From: Thiosymbion sp942492625
GTDB taxonomy: Bacteria; Pseudomonadota; Gammaproteobacteria; Chromatiales; Chromatiaceae
NCBI GenBank assembly: GCA_942492625.1
Contig: CALOFM010000012.1
Coordinates: 113,573 to 177,572 of the forward strand
Direction of reading: 5' to 3'
Length of the DNA: 64,000 bases
Shown in pieces: positions 10,729 through 19,540 of the stretch; position 1 is the first letter of the stretch; each line of letters opens with the position of its first letter. The translations under genes were made by a program, and so were the position numbers. The notes beneath the pieces are model-generated. The model searched no databases, was not told the origin of the DNA, and saw only the letters and a program-made list of their open reading frames with translations.

Positions 10729-12093
10729 GTGGGTGAAATGAAAAAACAGATCCTGATCATCGAAGACGATGCGGTTCTCAACCGATTGATCGTCAAGCAG
10801 CTCGACGACCAAGGTTACGACGTGACAGGTGTAAAGACTTGGCGGGACGCCGATGAGTTTCTGACCAGCCAAGAGCCTCATTTGGTCATCATGGACGTCA
10901 GGCTTCCCGACGGCGACAGCCTTGAACGCCTCCCCGACCTAGTCAAGGCGCAACCGGTGGTGGTGCTGACCGCCTACGGATCGGTGCGCGATGCGGTAGC
11001 GGCCATGAAAGCGGGAGCCTTCGAGTATCTTCTCAAGCCCGCAAGCCCCGAAGAGCTGTTGCTGGTTGTCCAACGCGCCTTGGACGATGCGGCCTTGCGC
11101 AGTGACCACAAATTCTGCCGCCAACGGCTGCAGGCAAAAGAGGGTACGGGGCGCTTCATGATCGGCGTAAGCGCCCCCTTGCTGCGGGTCAAGGAGACGA
11201 TCTCGGCGGTCGCGCCGACGGACATCACCGTGTTGATCCAGGGCGAGAGTGGCACGGGAAAGGAACTGGTCGCGCGGGCGATCCACGAGAGCAGCGGGCG
11301 CGCCAAGCGCAACTTCGTCGCCGTGGACTGCTGCACCCTGCAGGAGAAGCTGTTCGAGTCCGAGCTGTTCGGTCACGAAAAGGGGGCCTTCACCAGCGCG
11401 GACAAGCAGAAACGGGGACTGATCGAGGGCGCCGAAGGCGGCACCCTTTTTCTGGACGAGATCGGCGAGATCGACCCCACCATTCAGTCCAAGCTTTTAC
11501 GAATGCTTGAGACCGGCATTTTCCGCCGTCTCGGCGGCACCAAGGACCTACAGGCCAACATCCGGGCAGTAGCCGCCACCAATCGGAATCTGGAGGCCCT
11601 GAGCAAGAGCGGCGAGTTCCGCTCGGACCTCTACTACCGCTTGAGCGCCTTCGTCATCGACACGCCACCTTTGCGCGAGCGGCGGGACGACATCCCCTAC
11701 CTTGCGACGCACTTCATTCAGAACCACAACTTCTCGCGCCGGATCAACAAACGCATCTCCAATGAGGCGATCCGGCGGCTTACCTCCTACGACTGGCCCG
11801 GCAACGTGCGCGAGCTAAAGAACGTAGTGGAAAGGGCCATAATCTTGTCTCGGGACACCAGCACCATTCGCCCCGAGCACCTGGCGTCCGGCACCAACGG
11901 AAACCGCAGTAACATAAAGGTTAAGATGAGCTTCGACCACGACCCCACGCTGGAGGAACTCCAGGCGGAATACCTGCGCATGCAGCTGGGCAAGTTCTCC
12001 GGCCACCGGGCCAAGGTCGCGGAGGTGCTCGACGTCAGTGAGCGCAATATCTACCGGCTCATCCGCCGCTACGGACTCTCGGAGGCATCCTGA
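10729..12093 (+). CDS. NtrC-family sigma-54-dependent response regulator
   Basis: 454 residues from a GTG at 10729; an ATG at 10738 is an equally possible start. The receiver domain has the acidic pair (IIEDD), phospho-acceptor Asp56 in VIMDVRLPDG and a Lys in LLKPAS. The AAA+ domain has Walker A GESGTGKE, Walker B GGTLFLDEIGEI and FESELFGHEKGAFTSA, in which the sigma-54 contact loop reads GAFTSA rather than GAFTGA. The C-terminal Fis-type helix-turn-helix includes AEVLDVSERNIYRLIRRYG. It works with the upstream kinase and probably activates sigma-54 promoters of the adjacent respiratory or exported-protein genes; no target site was confidently located. Confidence 0.92.
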   Translation: MGEMKKQILIIEDDAVLNRLIVKQLDDQGYDVTGVKTWRDADEFLTSQEPHLVIMDVRLPDGDSLERLPDLVKAQPVVVLTAYGSVRDAVAAMKAGAFEYLLKPASPEELLLVVQRALDDAALRSDHKFCRQRLQAKEGTGRFMIGVSAPLLRVKETISAVAPTDITVLIQGESGTGKELVARAIHESSGRAKRNFVAVDCCTLQEKLFESELFGHEKGAFTSADKQKRGLIEGAEGGTLFLDEIGEIDPTIQSKLLRMLETGIFRRLGGTKDLQANIRAVAATNRNLEALSKSGEFRSDLYYRLSAFVIDTPPLRERRDDIPYLATHFIQNHNFSRRINKRISNEAIRRLTSYDWPGNVRELKNVVERAIILSRDTSTIRPEHLASGTNGNRSNIKVKMSFDHDPTLEELQAEYLRMQLGKFSGHRAKVAEVLDVSERNIYRLIRRYGLSEAS

Positions 12094-12151
12094 TCGGCGA
12101 TCCATTTTTGGAAATAGACAAGTCAAACCACAACAGAAGAGGAGGCAATCG

Positions 12152-12793
12152 ATGACCGCAACCCAAATGACCAAACTGTCGGCGAGCCTGTCCGCCGTCG
12201 CTCTCGCACTGGGGCTGGGCCACCCCTCGCTCGCAGAGGATGCACAGCAGGAAGCGGCGCACGCCGCCGCACCCGCGGAGCAGCCTGCTGCAACTACTAC
12301 GGCTCCGGCCCAGCATCCGGGCCAAGCCGCCCGCGAGGCGATGGAGGAACGGCGGGCTGCCCACTTGGCGGAGCTGGAAAAGCGCCACGAGGAGTTGCGG
12401 GAGCAGGCGGCAATCTACGACTTCGAGATGCCGCCGGCCCCGCCCTGGACAGAGAGCCCCCAGTGGCTGAGCTTTGAGGAGATGCAGGAGCGGATGAAGG
12501 CCCGAGGGATTGAGATACAGGCGCCCCCATCCGATGCGGCACCTACGCCGCCGCCCGTTCCCGCACCGCCTATGGCGATGGGGGACCCCGAAGAGCAAAA
12601 ACGCATCTTCGACACCATCGGGAATATGACACCCGAGCAGCAGAAGGCCTGCTTCGCCCTATCGCGCTGGCATACGCCCCGTATTCCGCGCCGGATGCCG
12701 CCGGGCTTTAACCCGCCGCGGATGCCTCAGTATCCGCCAGGCTATGCCCCGCAGAGCAGACAGCCCCATCCGGGGATGATGCCTCCGCGGTAG
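12152..12793 (+). CDS. Exported Ala/Pro/Met-rich protein, unknown function
   Basis: 213 residues from the ATG at 12152, supported by GGAGG at 12141-12145; the frame is open from 12038, but that part overlaps the regulator gene. A signal peptide covers residues 1-30 (ALALGLGHPSLAE). The mature protein has an Ala/Gln/Pro-rich start, a charged helical stretch around EERRAAHLAELEKRHEELRE, a conserved-looking middle (PPAPPWTESPQWLSFEEMQ) and a Pro/Met-rich tail (PRRMPPGFNPPRMPQYPPGY). The tail resembles in composition the Met-rich exported proteins across the intergenic region. It lies 58 bases after the regulator. The family is not recognised. Confidence 0.7.
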   Translation: MTATQMTKLSASLSAVALALGLGHPSLAEDAQQEAAHAAAPAEQPAATTTAPAQHPGQAAREAMEERRAAHLAELEKRHEELREQAAIYDFEMPPAPPWTESPQWLSFEEMQERMKARGIEIQAPPSDAAPTPPPVPAPPMAMGDPEEQKRIFDTIGNMTPEQQKACFALSRWHTPRIPRRMPPGFNPPRMPQYPPGYAPQSRQPHPGMMPPR

Positions 12794-12856
12794 TCTGCTG
12801 AGCACAAACCCGTCGCTCTGCCCGCAGGATGCGCTTGGGAATCACCCTTTTTCTGC

Positions 12857-12911
12857 CACGAAGAGCACGAAGGATACGAAGACGTTCGCGAAATCTTTCG
12901 TGCTCTTCGTG
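12857..12911. repeat. Inverted repeat of CACGAAG units, likely transcription terminator
   Basis: Arms of 19 bases at 12857-12875 and 12893-12911 (CACGAAGAGCACGAAGGAT against its complement) match at 18 positions around a 17-base loop. The CACGAAG motif recurs inside each arm. It lies between the end of the plus-strand exported-protein gene and the end of the minus-strand gltX gene, a spot expected for a bidirectional terminator. Similar CACGAAG palindromes are dispersed in many environmental genomes. Confidence 0.55.
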
Positions 12912-13081
12912 CCTGTTGTGGTCCATTTCCTTCCGTAGACTCCCATGAAACATGAGAGCAACCCATTGAATTCTGTAAGATCCGTTCGATTGCCTCCCGC
13001 CCGACAACGGACGGCCAACCGACGGCGCGGAATCTCCAGGTTCACTGTGCCAAGGGCGCCTTTCATCGGCCCATCTAGTTG

Positions 13082-14491
13082 CTACTTCTCACGCTTACCA
13101 ATGAAATCCAGGGCCTTGTCGATACGGCGCAGAGTTGCTTCCTTTCCCACCAGCCGGAGGGTCACGTCGATACCTGGCGAGGCGGCGCGGCCCACCACCG
13201 CCACGCGCAGGGGCTGGGCCACCTTGCCCATCTTGGTATCCAGTTCCTGTGCGACCCGCTCCACCGTGTGCTCCAGGGTCGCCGGCTCCCAGTCCTCCAG
13301 GGCTAGCATGTCGAGCTGATCGCGGAGCTTCACCAACGCGTCCTTCGCCGCCGGGCGCAGGTGCTTCTTGGCCGCTGCCTCGTCGTAGTCCTCGAAGTCC
13401 CGGTAGACGAAGGCGCTGATCGCCGCCAGCTCCACGAGGGTCTTGGCCCGCGCCTGCTGCGCCCGTACCACGTCCACCAGATCCGGCCCGGTGGCGGGGT
13501 CTATACCCAAGCGGCCCAGGTGGGGACTGAGCAGGTGCGCGATGCGCTTCGGATCGCCGTGCTGTATGTAGTGCTGATTGAGCCAATCCAGCTTTTCGGT
13601 GTTGAAGCTGGAGGCGGCCTTGTTGACTTGGTCGATATCGAAAAGCTCCACCATCTCGTCCAGGGAGAATATCTCCTGGTCACCGTGGGACCAGCCCAGG
13701 CGCACCAGGTAGTTCAGCAGCGCCTCGGGCAAGTAGCCCTGCCCCCGGTACGCAATGACGCTTACCGCACCGTGTCGCTTGGACAGTCGTGCCCCGCCGT
13801 CCCCCAGGATCATAGGTACGTGGGCGTACTGCGGGGGCTCCTGGCCGAGGGCACGCAGGATATTCACCTGGCGCGGGGTGTTGTTGACGTGATCGTCACC
13901 GCGGATGACGTGCGTGATCCCCATGTCCCAGTCGTCAACGACAACGGTCAGGTTGTAGGTGGGGGAACCGTCGCTGCGGCGGATGATGAGGTCGTCCAGC
14001 TCCTCGTTGCTGAAGACCACCCGGCCGCGAACCAAGTCGTCCACCACCACGTCCCCGTCATCCGGATTGAGGAAGCGGACCACGTGCGGCACCTCGGGAT
14101 CGATCTCTCGGTGGCGGCAGTGGCCGTCGTAGCGTGGCTTATCCTTTTTCGCCATCTGCTCCTCGCGCAGGGTTTCCAGCCGCTCCCTGGAGCAGTCGCA
14201 GCGGTAAGCCAGCCCCTTGTCCATCAAGTCATCGATGACCTGGTTGTAGCGGTCGAAGCGCTTAGTCTGGTAAAAGGGCCCCTCGTCGTACTCAAGTCCC
14301 AGCCAGGTCATGCCCTCCAGGATCGCGTTCACCGATTCGGCAGTGGAGCGCTCCAGGTCCGTGTCCTCGATGCGAAGGACAAAGGTCCCGCCGTGCTTGC
14401 GTGCGAAGAGATAGGAGAAGAGCGCCGTACGTGCTCCCCCCACGTGCAAATAACCGGTGGGCGAAGGGGCGAATCTGGTGCGGACAGTCAT
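13082..14491 (-). CDS. gltX: Glutamyl-tRNA synthetase
   Basis: 469 residues from the ATG at 14489-14491 (MTVRTRFAPSPTGYLHVGGA); the open frame continues to 14635, but the family starts here. It charges tRNA-Glu with glutamate in the cytoplasm. The class I signature is PSPTGYLHVGGART (HIGH region) and the KMSKS-type loop reads ARLSKRHGAVSV. Length and order fit bacterial GluRS: Rossmann catalytic core with DTDLERSTAESVNAIL, then the helical anticodon-binding domain ending GKEATLRRIDKALDFIG. It is transcribed away from the neighbouring block and appears to be a single gene. Confidence 0.95.
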   Translation of the reverse strand: MTVRTRFAPSPTGYLHVGGARTALFSYLFARKHGGTFVLRIEDTDLERSTAESVNAILEGMTWLGLEYDEGPFYQTKRFDRYNQVIDDLMDKGLAYRCDCSRERLETLREEQMAKKDKPRYDGHCRHREIDPEVPHVVRFLNPDDGDVVVDDLVRGRVVFSNEELDDLIIRRSDGSPTYNLTVVVDDWDMGITHVIRGDDHVNNTPRQVNILRALGQEPPQYAHVPMILGDGGARLSKRHGAVSVIAYRGQGYLPEALLNYLVRLGWSHGDQEIFSLDEMVELFDIDQVNKAASSFNTEKLDWLNQHYIQHGDPKRIAHLLSPHLGRLGIDPATGPDLVDVVRAQQARAKTLVELAAISAFVYRDFEDYDEAAAKKHLRPAAKDALVKLRDQLDMLALEDWEPATLEHTVERVAQELDTKMGKVAQPLRVAVVGRAASPGIDVTLRLVGKEATLRRIDKALDFIGKREK

Positions 14492-14872
14492 GGCAGGTCG
14501 AATATCAGGGCGGTGATAAACAAGGCCAGCGATTCTAACAGAGGGCGAACCGCGGCGGCATACTGTAAGCGCATCGGTCGCCGAGGAGCTCGCCCGGCGT
14601 ATCCCGGACTTACGCGTGACCCTGCAGGGAGACATGGATCCCCTGTTCGTGAAACGCCGGCTGCCTTCTTGCGGTCAACAGATTCGTGAAGCCGCAGATC
14701 CGGGGCTCCTGATGGACGGTCCACTTGTGCCCCGCTGGGAGCAGAGCCTCGCCCTGTACGAGCGATTCGAGGCGGGGTATGACCAGCGTCTAAAGCGCCA
14801 GCTTGAGATCTTTGCGTGCCATCGGCCGGATCCGCAAACGCGAAAGATTCGGTTCGCGTCCCCCATCGCATC
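14492..14872. other. Gap between gltX and rluB
   Basis: 381 bases. A plus-strand frame here reads DPLFVKRRLPSCGQQIREA and LVPRWEQSLALYERFEAGYD, which looks protein-like, but it has no recognisable family, no clear ribosome-binding site and no independent end. It may be a decayed gene. Nothing else is seen. Confidence 0.3.
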
Positions 14873-15838
14873 CTACTTTCTCTTTTCGTTTCGGTCTTTA
14901 CGCCTTGATGCGTTGGCGGGCGTTTTCTTCGGCCCGGAGCTCCCGGATCTGCGCGAAGCGGCCTTCTCCCATGGCCTTGAGGGAGGCTCGTCCTCCTCGC
15001 ACCGGCGCTCGGGCCTCCGCTGCTTGTTCTCCCCCGGGCCGTGCTTGATCGGCTGTCGCTTCTCCATCCCAGCCAGCTCCAGCAACCCGCGCAGCTCCTC
15101 TTCAGTAAGGTCCCTCCAGTGGCCAACAAAAACCCGCGGGCCCAGGATGACGTTGCCGAATCGCACACGCTTGAGCCGGCTCACTCGGCAACCGGCAGCC
15201 TCCCACAGACGCCGAACCTCCCGGTTGCGACCCTCGCGCAACAAAACATGGAACCATCGATTCGCTCCATCGCCCCCGGACTCGACGATCTCCTCGAAGC
15301 GCGCCGGGCCATCTTCGAGCTCAACCCCACGGGTGAGAAGCACGAAGGCATCCTCCCGTACCTCGCCCAGGATACGCACGGCGTATTCCCGCTCGACCTC
15401 TCGGGAGGGGTGCATGAGCCTGTTTGCCAGCTCACCATCGTTGGTCAGCAAAAGCAGACCCGCGGTGTTGATGTCCAACCGGCCGACGGCAATCCAGCGG
15501 CCGCCCTTGAGACGTGGCAGGCGGCTGAATACGGTGCGCCGACCCTCGGGGTCGTGGCGGGTCACCAACTCCCCTTCCGGCTTGTTGTAGGCGATGACGC
15601 GGAGCTCGCGCATACGCGCCGGCCCGCGCTTGACCTCCTTGCCATCGACCCGCACGTGATCCGCCGAGGTGATCCGATCTCCCAGCTTCGCCTGCTTGCC
15701 ATTGATGCGCACCCGGCCGTCCCGAATCCAGCCCTCGATCTCGCGGCGTGAGCCGAAACCGGCATCCGCCAGCGCCTTCTGCAACCGAATAGCTTCCGGA
15801 GTCGAGCCGGACGGGGACGATGGGCGTTTGGTGCGCAA
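14873..15838 (-). CDS. rluB: 23S rRNA pseudouridine synthase RluB
   Basis: 321 residues, apparently from a TTG at 15836-15838 with GAGG upstream. An N-terminal S4 RNA-binding domain (RLQKALADAGFGSRREIEGW, then GRVRINGK) is followed by the RsuA/RluB catalytic domain with GRLDINTAGLLLLTNDGELA, where the Asp is the nucleophile. AYNKPEGELVTRHDPEGR and REGRNREVRRLWEA are typical of RluB, which makes pseudouridine 2605 in 23S rRNA. A basic tail of about 60 residues (GENKQRRPERRCEE) is also common in the family. It ends the scpA-scpB-rluB series on this strand, although 238 bases separate it from scpB. Confidence 0.92.
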   Translation of the reverse strand: MRTKRPSSPSGSTPEAIRLQKALADAGFGSRREIEGWIRDGRVRINGKQAKLGDRITSADHVRVDGKEVKRGPARMRELRVIAYNKPEGELVTRHDPEGRRTVFSRLPRLKGGRWIAVGRLDINTAGLLLLTNDGELANRLMHPSREVEREYAVRILGEVREDAFVLLTRGVELEDGPARFEEIVESGGDGANRWFHVLLREGRNREVRRLWEAAGCRVSRLKRVRFGNVILGPRVFVGHWRDLTEEELRGLLELAGMEKRQPIKHGPGENKQRRPERRCEEDEPPSRPWEKAASRRSGSSGPKKTPANASRRKDRNEKRK

Positions 15839-15976
15839 CGGTAGATGTCCTCAGGGGTTAGCCGCAGAGAGCGGGATCGCGTCTGGAATTGCCGACGGCG
15901 CGGTTGCGGGAGCGGCGCCGCAGAACACTGGTGATCTGCGGCGACATTCCCCAAGCTATTCTATCCTCCCCGACAG

Positions 15977-16040
15977 GCGGTCCGCACATTGGACCCTACA
16001 ACATGAAACGGCTCTCGGTAGGGTTCGCTGTGCGGACCGC
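15977..16040 (-). promoter_or_regulatory. Long imperfect stem-loop between scpB and rluB
   Basis: GCGGTCCGCACA at 15977-15988 is perfectly complementary to TGTGCGGACCGC at 16029-16040. After five mismatched bases, CCCTAC pairs with GTAGGG, leaving an 18-base loop. It lies in the leader of rluB downstream of scpB. No T-run follows, so it could be an attenuator, an RNA processing site or a small mobile palindrome rather than a standard terminator. Confidence 0.45.
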
Positions 16041-16076
16041 TCTCGACAAGGGTCTCAGGGTTTTCGCTGTTGTGCA

Positions 16077-16754
16077 CTAGTCACCGCAACGCTCCTCTTC
16101 GGCGTCGACCCCATCCTCGGACCCGGCGTCCGGGCCCTCGGGCGCGGGAAACAAAGCCGGAATCTCGATGAGCGCTTCGGCCGGGTCCTCGGGTTCCCCG
16201 AGGTCCAGGTCATCGCCGAGAAACTCGGGGTCACGGATCTCCGCCAGCGTGGGCAGATCGTTCAGGGAGCGCAGCCCGAAATAGTCCAAAAACTTGCGGG
16301 TGGTGGCGTACAGGGCCGGCCTGCCGGGGACGTCCCGGTGGCCGACGACGCGAATCCATTCGCGCTCGGTCAGCGTCTTGACGATGTTGGTGCTGACCGC
16401 AACACCGCGGATGTCCTCGATCTCGCCGCGGGTGATGGGTTGACGGTAGGCGACCAGGGCCAGGGTCTCCAGCAGGGCACGAGAATAGCGGGCCGGCTTC
16501 TCTTCCCACAGCCGGGCCACCCAGGGCGCCGTCTCCTTTCGCACCTGCACCCGGTAACCGCCCGCCACCTGAGCCAGCTCGATGCCACGACCCTGATAGT
16601 CACGCTCCAAGGACGAGAGGGCGTCCAACACCTCATCCCGGCTCGGCCGTTCCTCGTCGGGGAAGAGACCGAGCAGGTGATCCAGCGTCAGTGGACCGCC
16701 AGCCGCCATCAGGGCCCCCTCGACGATCTGCTTCAGCGCAGGCGTCCCGCTCAC
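16077..16754 (-). CDS. scpB: Segregation and condensation protein B
   Basis: 225 residues starting at a GTG (16752-16754) that overlaps the scpA stop as GTGA. Two winged-helix domains are recognisable: LKQIVEGALMAAGGPLTLDHL at the start, and ALLETLALVAYRQPITRGEI followed by DIRGVAVSTNIVKTLTER and GRPALYATTRKFLDYFGL, the hallmark of ScpB. The acidic tail (DAEEERCGD) is variable in the family. ScpB joins ScpA and SMC to form the condensin-like complex that organises the chromosome; if no SMC is present, partnership with MksB is possible. Confidence 0.93.
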   Translation of the reverse strand: MSGTPALKQIVEGALMAAGGPLTLDHLLGLFPDEERPSRDEVLDALSSLERDYQGRGIELAQVAGGYRVQVRKETAPWVARLWEEKPARYSRALLETLALVAYRQPITRGEIEDIRGVAVSTNIVKTLTEREWIRVVGHRDVPGRPALYATTRKFLDYFGLRSLNDLPTLAEIRDPEFLGDDLDLGEPEDPAEALIEIPALFPAPEGPDAGSEDGVDAEEERCGD

Positions 16755-17611
16755 GCCTCATCCCCACGCAGACGCACGTGGATGGGAGCGAAGGGCTCTG
16801 ACTGCACCAGCTCGATAGAGGCCCCCTTGATGAGCTCAAGCAGGGCCAGGAAGGTGACAACCACACCTGCCCGACCCTCCCGCAGCTCGAACAGGCGAAC
16901 AAAGGGGACAAAGCCCTTTCCACGCACCCGATCCAGCACGGTGGCCATGCGCTCGCGCAGCGACAGGGACTCCTTCTCGATGCGGTGACTGGTGTAGAGA
17001 TCCGCCCGCGCCAGCACGTCACGCAGTGCCAGCAGCACCTCGCGCAGGTCCACCGTTGGAGGCAGCCGGCGGACGTGTCCGGGTGGAACCTCGGTCTGAG
17101 CAGGAAAGACGTCGCGCTCCAGCCGCGGTAATGCGTCCAGGTCGACGGCTGCCTTCTTGAAACGCTCGTATTCCTGCAACCGGCGCACCAGCTCTGCCCG
17201 CGGGTCATCCTCGTCCTCGTGCTCGGTGGGCCGAGGCAGGAGCATGCGCGACTTGATCTCGGCCAGCATGGCGGCCATGACCAGATACTCCGCCGCCAGA
17301 TCCAAGCGCAGGTCCTTCATCAGCTCGACGTACTCCATGTACTGCTCGGTGATCTCGGCGATGGGGATATCGAGTATGTCCAGGTTCTGGCGCTTGATGA
17401 GGTAGAGCAGCAGGTCCAAAGGGCCCTCGAAGGCATCGAGGAATACCTCCAATGCGTCGGGGGGGATATAGAGGTCCTGGGGCAACGTGAGCATCGGCGC
17501 GCCCTGCACTACCGCGAAGGGCATCTCCTGCTGCATGGGCGCCTTTTCACCAAGCTCGGGGGGGCCGGCCTCCGGCGGGTCGGCCTCTGTGCGGGAAGTC
17601 TCCCCGGTCAA
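16751..17611 (-). CDS. scpA: Segregation and condensation protein A (kleisin)
   Basis: 286 residues if translation begins at the TTG (17609-17611) overlapping the trpS stop. Family homologues usually begin near the internal Met at 17536 (MQQEMPFAVVQG), so a shorter 261-residue product is possible. The N-terminal kleisin signature is FLDAFEGPLDLLLYLIKRQN followed by LDILDIPIAEITEQYMEYV. The C-terminal winged helix ends VVTFLALLELIKGASIELVQ. It bridges the SMC heads and binds ScpB, whose gene follows with a four-base overlap. Confidence 0.92.
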   Translation of the reverse strand: MTGETSRTEADPPEAGPPELGEKAPMQQEMPFAVVQGAPMLTLPQDLYIPPDALEVFLDAFEGPLDLLLYLIKRQNLDILDIPIAEITEQYMEYVELMKDLRLDLAAEYLVMAAMLAEIKSRMLLPRPTEHEDEDDPRAELVRRLQEYERFKKAAVDLDALPRLERDVFPAQTEVPPGHVRRLPPTVDLREVLLALRDVLARADLYTSHRIEKESLSLRERMATVLDRVRGKGFVPFVRLFELREGRAGVVVTFLALLELIKGASIELVQSEPFAPIHVRLRGDEA

Positions 17612-18825
17612 CGGAACACCAGCGACATGGCGTGCCGCACCTCTTCCATGGTCTCACGCGCCACGTCCCGCGCCGCCTCGCAGCCGTCGTTGATGAGGTT
17701 GCGCACCATGTCCGGCTGCTGCTCCAGCTCGCGCGCCCGTTCTTGGATGGGGCGCAGCTCTTCGAGCACGGCGTCGATGACCGGCTGCTTGCACTCCAGA
17801 CAGCCGATGCCCGCGGAGCGACAGCCTTCCCTAGCCCAGGATTTGGTCTCCTCGTCCGCGTAGACCTGGTGGAGCTGCCAAACAGGACACTTATCCGGAT
17901 CGCCCGGGTCATTTCGGCGCACCCGCTGCGGGTCCGTGGGCATGGTCCGCAGGGATCGCTCGACCTCCTCCGGGTCATCCCGCAGCGCAATGGTGTTGCC
18001 GTAGGACTTGGACATCTTCTGTCCGTCGAGGCCGGGCATCTTGGATGCCTTCGCGAGCAACGGCAAGGGCTCCGGGAGTATCACCCGTCCCCCGCCTTCC
18101 AGGTGACCGTATAGGCGCTCGCGGTCCGACATGGTGATGTTTCCTTGGCTCTCGACCAGGGCTTGGGCCACTTCCAGTGCCTCCTGATTGCCCTTCTCCC
18201 TGTAGGCCTTGCGCAGCTTGCTGAAGAGCTTCGCGTTCTTCTTGCCCATCTTTTTCCGGGCCTGCTCGGCCTTCTCCTCGAAGCCCGGCTCCCGGCCGTA
18301 GATGTGGTTGAAGCGGCGGGCGATCTCACGGGTGAGCTCCACGTGCGCCACCTGGTCCTCCCCCACCGGAACCTGACCGGCCTTGTACATGAGAATATCG
18401 GCGCTCTGCAGCAACGGATAGCCCAGGAAGCCGTAGGTCGCCAGGTCCTTCTCCCTGAGCTTTTCCTGCTGGTCCTTGTAGCTCGGGACCCGCTCCAGCC
18501 AGCCCAGGGGCGTGATCATGGACAACAGCAGGTGCAGCTCGGCGTGCTCCGGGACGCGAGACTGGATGAACATTGTCGCCGAGCCCGGATTGATCCCGGC
18601 GGCAAGCCAGTCCACGACCATATCCCAGATACTCTTGGGGATATCCGTCGGGTCATCGTAGTGGGTGGTCAGGGCATGCCAATCGGCGACGAAAAAGAAG
18701 CACTCATACTCGTGCTGCAGCTCCAGCCAGTTCTTAAGCACCCCGTGATAGTGGCCCAGGTGCAGTCGTCCGGTGGGCCGCATGCCGGAGAGGACACGAT
18801 TGTTCGGGGGGGAAGCGGTGTTCAA
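17608..18825 (-). CDS. trpS: Tryptophanyl-tRNA synthetase
   Basis: 405 residues from a TTG (18823-18825) with AGGCAGATCC upstream. The class I motifs are clear: GMRPTGRLHLGHYHG (HIGH region) and GQKMSKSYGNTIAL (KMSKS). It is longer than the E. coli enzyme because of an insertion around GREPGFEEKAEQARKKMGKK and a segment rich in charged residues, seen in the longer TrpRS type of several gammaproteobacteria. It charges tRNA-Trp in the cytoplasm. It overlaps scpA by four bases and follows the site-2 protease gene by 19 bases. Confidence 0.94.
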   Translation of the reverse strand: MNTASPPNNRVLSGMRPTGRLHLGHYHGVLKNWLELQHEYECFFFVADWHALTTHYDDPTDIPKSIWDMVVDWLAAGINPGSATMFIQSRVPEHAELHLLLSMITPLGWLERVPSYKDQQEKLREKDLATYGFLGYPLLQSADILMYKAGQVPVGEDQVAHVELTREIARRFNHIYGREPGFEEKAEQARKKMGKKNAKLFSKLRKAYREKGNQEALEVAQALVESQGNITMSDRERLYGHLEGGGRVILPEPLPLLAKASKMPGLDGQKMSKSYGNTIALRDDPEEVERSLRTMPTDPQRVRRNDPGDPDKCPVWQLHQVYADEETKSWAREGCRSAGIGCLECKQPVIDAVLEELRPIQERARELEQQPDMVRNLINDGCEAARDVARETMEEVRHAMSLVFR

Positions 18826-18844
18826 TATGGATCTGCCTAAAGGA

Positions 18845-19516
18845 TTAGCCGAAAAAGATCTCTTTGACGATGTTCGCGCCCGGCATGAGACCGATGGTCC
18901 CGCTGATCACCGGCGAAAGCACGGCACCGAGCAGACCGGTGAAGAGAAAAGCCACCAAAATGAATAGGCCATAGGGCTCCAACCTCGAGAAATTCGCGGA
19001 CCAAGCGGGCGGCAGCAGCGCATTGAGCACGCGACCGCCATCGAGCGGAAGCAAAGGAAACAGGTTCAGGGCCATCAGAATCACGTTGATGAGTACGCCC
19101 GCCGCACCCATGTAGACCAACGGGAGAGCAAGCCACTGGGAGGCATCCCAAAGTGAGAGCCCGACCTGCACCACCAAGCCCCAAAGCACGGCCATCACCA
19201 GATTCGCGGTGGGACCCGCCAAAGCCACCAGCGCCATGTCGCGGCGGGGATGGTGAAGATTGCGTCCATTGATCGGCACCGGCTTGGCCCAGCCGAAGAG
19301 AAAACCAGTCAACAGAAAGGTCGCGATGGGGACGATCAGGGTGCCGACGAGATCCACATGCTTGAGGGGATTGAGCGTTACGCGTCCCAACATCTTCGCC
19401 GTACCGTCGCCGAGACGAGCAGCCATCCAACCGTGTGCCGCCTCGTGTACCGTAATGGCAAAGAGCACGGGCAGCGCAATCACGGCCAGCATTTGGATAC
19501 TGTTCAAGGCATTCAT
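18845..19516 (-). CDS. Site-2 protease family membrane protein (peptidase M50)
   Basis: 223 residues with about five to six membrane segments. The zinc motif HEAAHGW (residues 24-30, HExxH) lies in the first membrane helix, and NLFPLLPLDGGRVLNALL supplies the conserved NPxPPLDGG-like third-ligand Asp motif, here LLPLDGGR. This is the short M50B type lacking PDZ domains. It cleaves membrane proteins within the bilayer; the substrate is unknown. It sits between yciO and trpS, as in many gammaproteobacteria, and is probably part of the same operon. Confidence 0.9.
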   Translation of the reverse strand: MNALNSIQMLAVIALPVLFAITVHEAAHGWMAARLGDGTAKMLGRVTLNPLKHVDLVGTLIVPIATFLLTGFLFGWAKPVPINGRNLHHPRRDMALVALAGPTANLVMAVLWGLVVQVGLSLWDASQWLALPLVYMGAAGVLINVILMALNLFPLLPLDGGRVLNALLPPAWSANFSRLEPYGLFILVAFLFTGLLGAVLSPVISGTIGLMPGANIVKEIFFG

Positions 19517-19540
19517 CGCAGCATTATAGCGGTGCGGTCA

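Noticed and set aside
13361..14689. 442-codon plus-strand frame over gltX
   Set aside because: The minus strand is unmistakably glutamyl-tRNA synthetase; the plus frame is a shadow.
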